From a virus, in the IMG/VR virus record IMGVR_UViG_3300044644_002087, positions 1 through 41,740 of that record: 41,740 nt of DNA. The stretch is one strand, 5' to 3'. This document shows, one piece after another, positions 41,501-41,740 of the stretch. Every line of letters begins with the position of its first letter. The first letter of the stretch is position 1. Below the pieces are notes generated by a model. The model had not been told where the DNA came from. It searched no databases and worked only from the letters and a program-made list of their open reading frames with translations. The position numbers were made by a program, and so were the translations under genes.

Positions 41501-41740
41501 ACAAACTTACCAAGATTTAAAAATGGTATTATTGTAGATTCGTTCAAAGGACATTCAGTTGCTGATGTAACTTCTGCTGAGTACCATGCATCTATTGATC
41601 CAAAAAGAAAAGAGTTAAGACCATCATTTAATGTATCGTCTTATATGTTCACTTTTGATGCTGCCAACTCTGGTTCATATTTACAGACAGGTTCTTTTGT
41701 AACTGTTGCCGCATCTAATACTGCATTTGTTGAACAACCA
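38567..41740 (+). CDS. large structural protein, start only (runs off window)
   Basis: An open frame of 1058 codons without a stop continues past the window end. The start MALETNFNVNPYYDDYDEDK, then FLRMLFKPGYAVQARELTQL and QTILQKQSERFGNHVFKNGS, is the DUF4815-like N-terminus I recall from large T4-like cyanophage structural proteins beside gp8. Later parts include GKAYVFGYEYETISPS and RDIGNIEKRVDNLEYYTSLS. AAGGA lies before the ATG. Probably a baseplate or tail fibre protein (gp10-like in position); full length unknown. Confidence 0.85.
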   Translation, partial: MALETNFNVNPYYDDYDEDKKFLRMLFKPGYAVQARELTQLQTILQKQSERFGNHVFKNGSVVTGGQTFLQDATYINLSPTYASTEIVANNFIGTTILSNDESKRAEVIKVYEAIEGGDPITLMVKQVYGEAFTSDEIIKTNEISPVYANTTGVGTGQTFSVTEGVFFYDGFFIKNDSQTIATSKYNNNTANARIGFEITESIITSSADTSLLDPAQDASNYQAPGSDRFKIDLILSSRSLSSTDITQFIELSRVEEGSLTRNYIFPIYSVLEDTLARRTYDESGNYTVKQFNLALDTSASNTANMDVILSPGKAYVFGYEYETISPSTVVIEKPRETDNVQNKFVTADYGNFVYTTNHYGSWPIDNLSTVDLHCVSNANINVTSTGSITNTKIGTARVKSVAFDSASNTSNSQTYTYKTFLFDVSVGSITGTANAATVNTVQLANTVAGNVFSVIADAYAGAKLRITSGLGSSESPKLITAFNGTTQTVTLAENFITTPNNLSQFSIDFEFNDVKSIASFNSTTKINSGDIDSRSKDLASTYDDTFLTDASFEPVIFKLGQEYITQNTIADFVYSLRRLYSAQSFGAADSPALTTYSGETLASATSSSSIAENYQVIVTSAGSSPYPVGSTVPANKITDVNTTTKKLTITNANNMVANIIATLTYSLASGSPAKSKTFVTASSTIQNTGGEVVNTSGAIVYASSGQTTIQANNIIKTPDTAQTLYVSDVVDLIQVLDYNGAAVSNTGGSDITFKYTLDIGQRDSYYDHASIKLKPGFAPPVGPLVVRYNLYTSSGSGFFTVDSYPDYATIPTYESPITNTEYFLRDCLDFRPVRKNATNALDSGTVTKTFDVDPTTFGPKIPENGSDIILDFSYYLPRIDKVILNKNRTFEVVKGQSSLNPTPPKDKDDSMNLYILRSPAYVANTGDIQVQYVNNKRYTMRDIGNIEKRVDNLEYYTSLSLLEQDAVNKQDLTILDTTNLPRFKNGIIVDSFKGHSVADVTSAEYHASIDPKRKELRPSFNVSSYMFTFDAANSGSYLQTGSFVTVAASNTAFVEQP

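Overview
The window is a 41.7-kb piece of a lytic T4-like myovirus (Caudoviricetes, tailed phage with a contractile tail). It is AT-rich, very densely packed, and most neighbouring genes overlap by ATGA or TAATG. The gene content (gp4, gp5, gp6, gp8, gp25, gp26, gp27, gp32, gp33, gp48, gp51, gp53, gp54, gp59 and dsbA homologues, plus PD-(D/E)XK, MazG-like and 2-oxoglutarate oxygenase genes) resembles the T4-like phages of cyanobacteria and aquatic proteobacteria rather than T4 itself. The host is not encoded here, but the tmRNA tag (ANDERFALAA) and its permuted gene order hint at a betaproteobacterial host or gene donor.

Layout. (1) 1-1650: the end of an unknown gene, a GalE-type epimerase and a ClpP-like protease with an intact triad. 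(2) 1650-6550: many very small genes of mostly unknown function (SWIM zinc finger, YodL-like, GP88-like, a tiny membrane protein). Four near-consensus host-type promoters, all TTGACA with a 17-bp spacer, drive them, which looks like an early or host-takeover region. A pair of double-hairpin elements flanks one part of it. (3) 6551-6715: an unassigned, probably structured RNA of about 165 nt. (4) 6738-11263: small metabolic and nucleic-acid genes, including a MazG-like pyrophosphohydrolase, a RecB/Cas4-like nuclease and a prolyl-hydroxylase-like oxygenase. Between them lies a complete circularly permuted, two-piece tmRNA (ssrA) gene with its own promoter (9422-9826). (5) 11323-15436: a SleB-type cell-wall hydrolase, then the late-transcription and replication cassette dsbA, gp33, gp59, a HAD phosphatase and the single-strand DNA-binding protein gp32, ending in a strong terminator.

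(6) 15479-24352, minus strand: head completion and baseplate hub genes (gp4, an unassigned structural protein, gp54-like, gp26, gp51). They are followed by three long tandem tail proteins built to one plan; two of them end in murein-degrading domains (GH19-like and M23). (7) 24384-41740, plus strand: gp48, gp53, gp27, a gp5 without a lysozyme domain, a PAAR spike tip, gp25, gp6, a gp7-position wedge protein, a long 14-residue-repeat fibre protein, gp8 and a large structural protein that runs off the window.

How it fits together: dsbA and gp33 are positioned to switch on late promoters (CTAAATA/ATAAATA motifs are seen). gp59 and gp32 serve replication and recombination, and the two divergent structural arms build the baseplate. 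The lysozyme normally carried on gp5 appears to have been moved onto separate tail proteins. The tmRNA gives the phage its own ribosome-rescue RNA. The most notable items are the permuted phage tmRNA, the structured RNA at 6551-6715, the repeats in the gp32 leader, and the trio of modular tail proteins. All homology calls come from reading the sequence; no searches were run.
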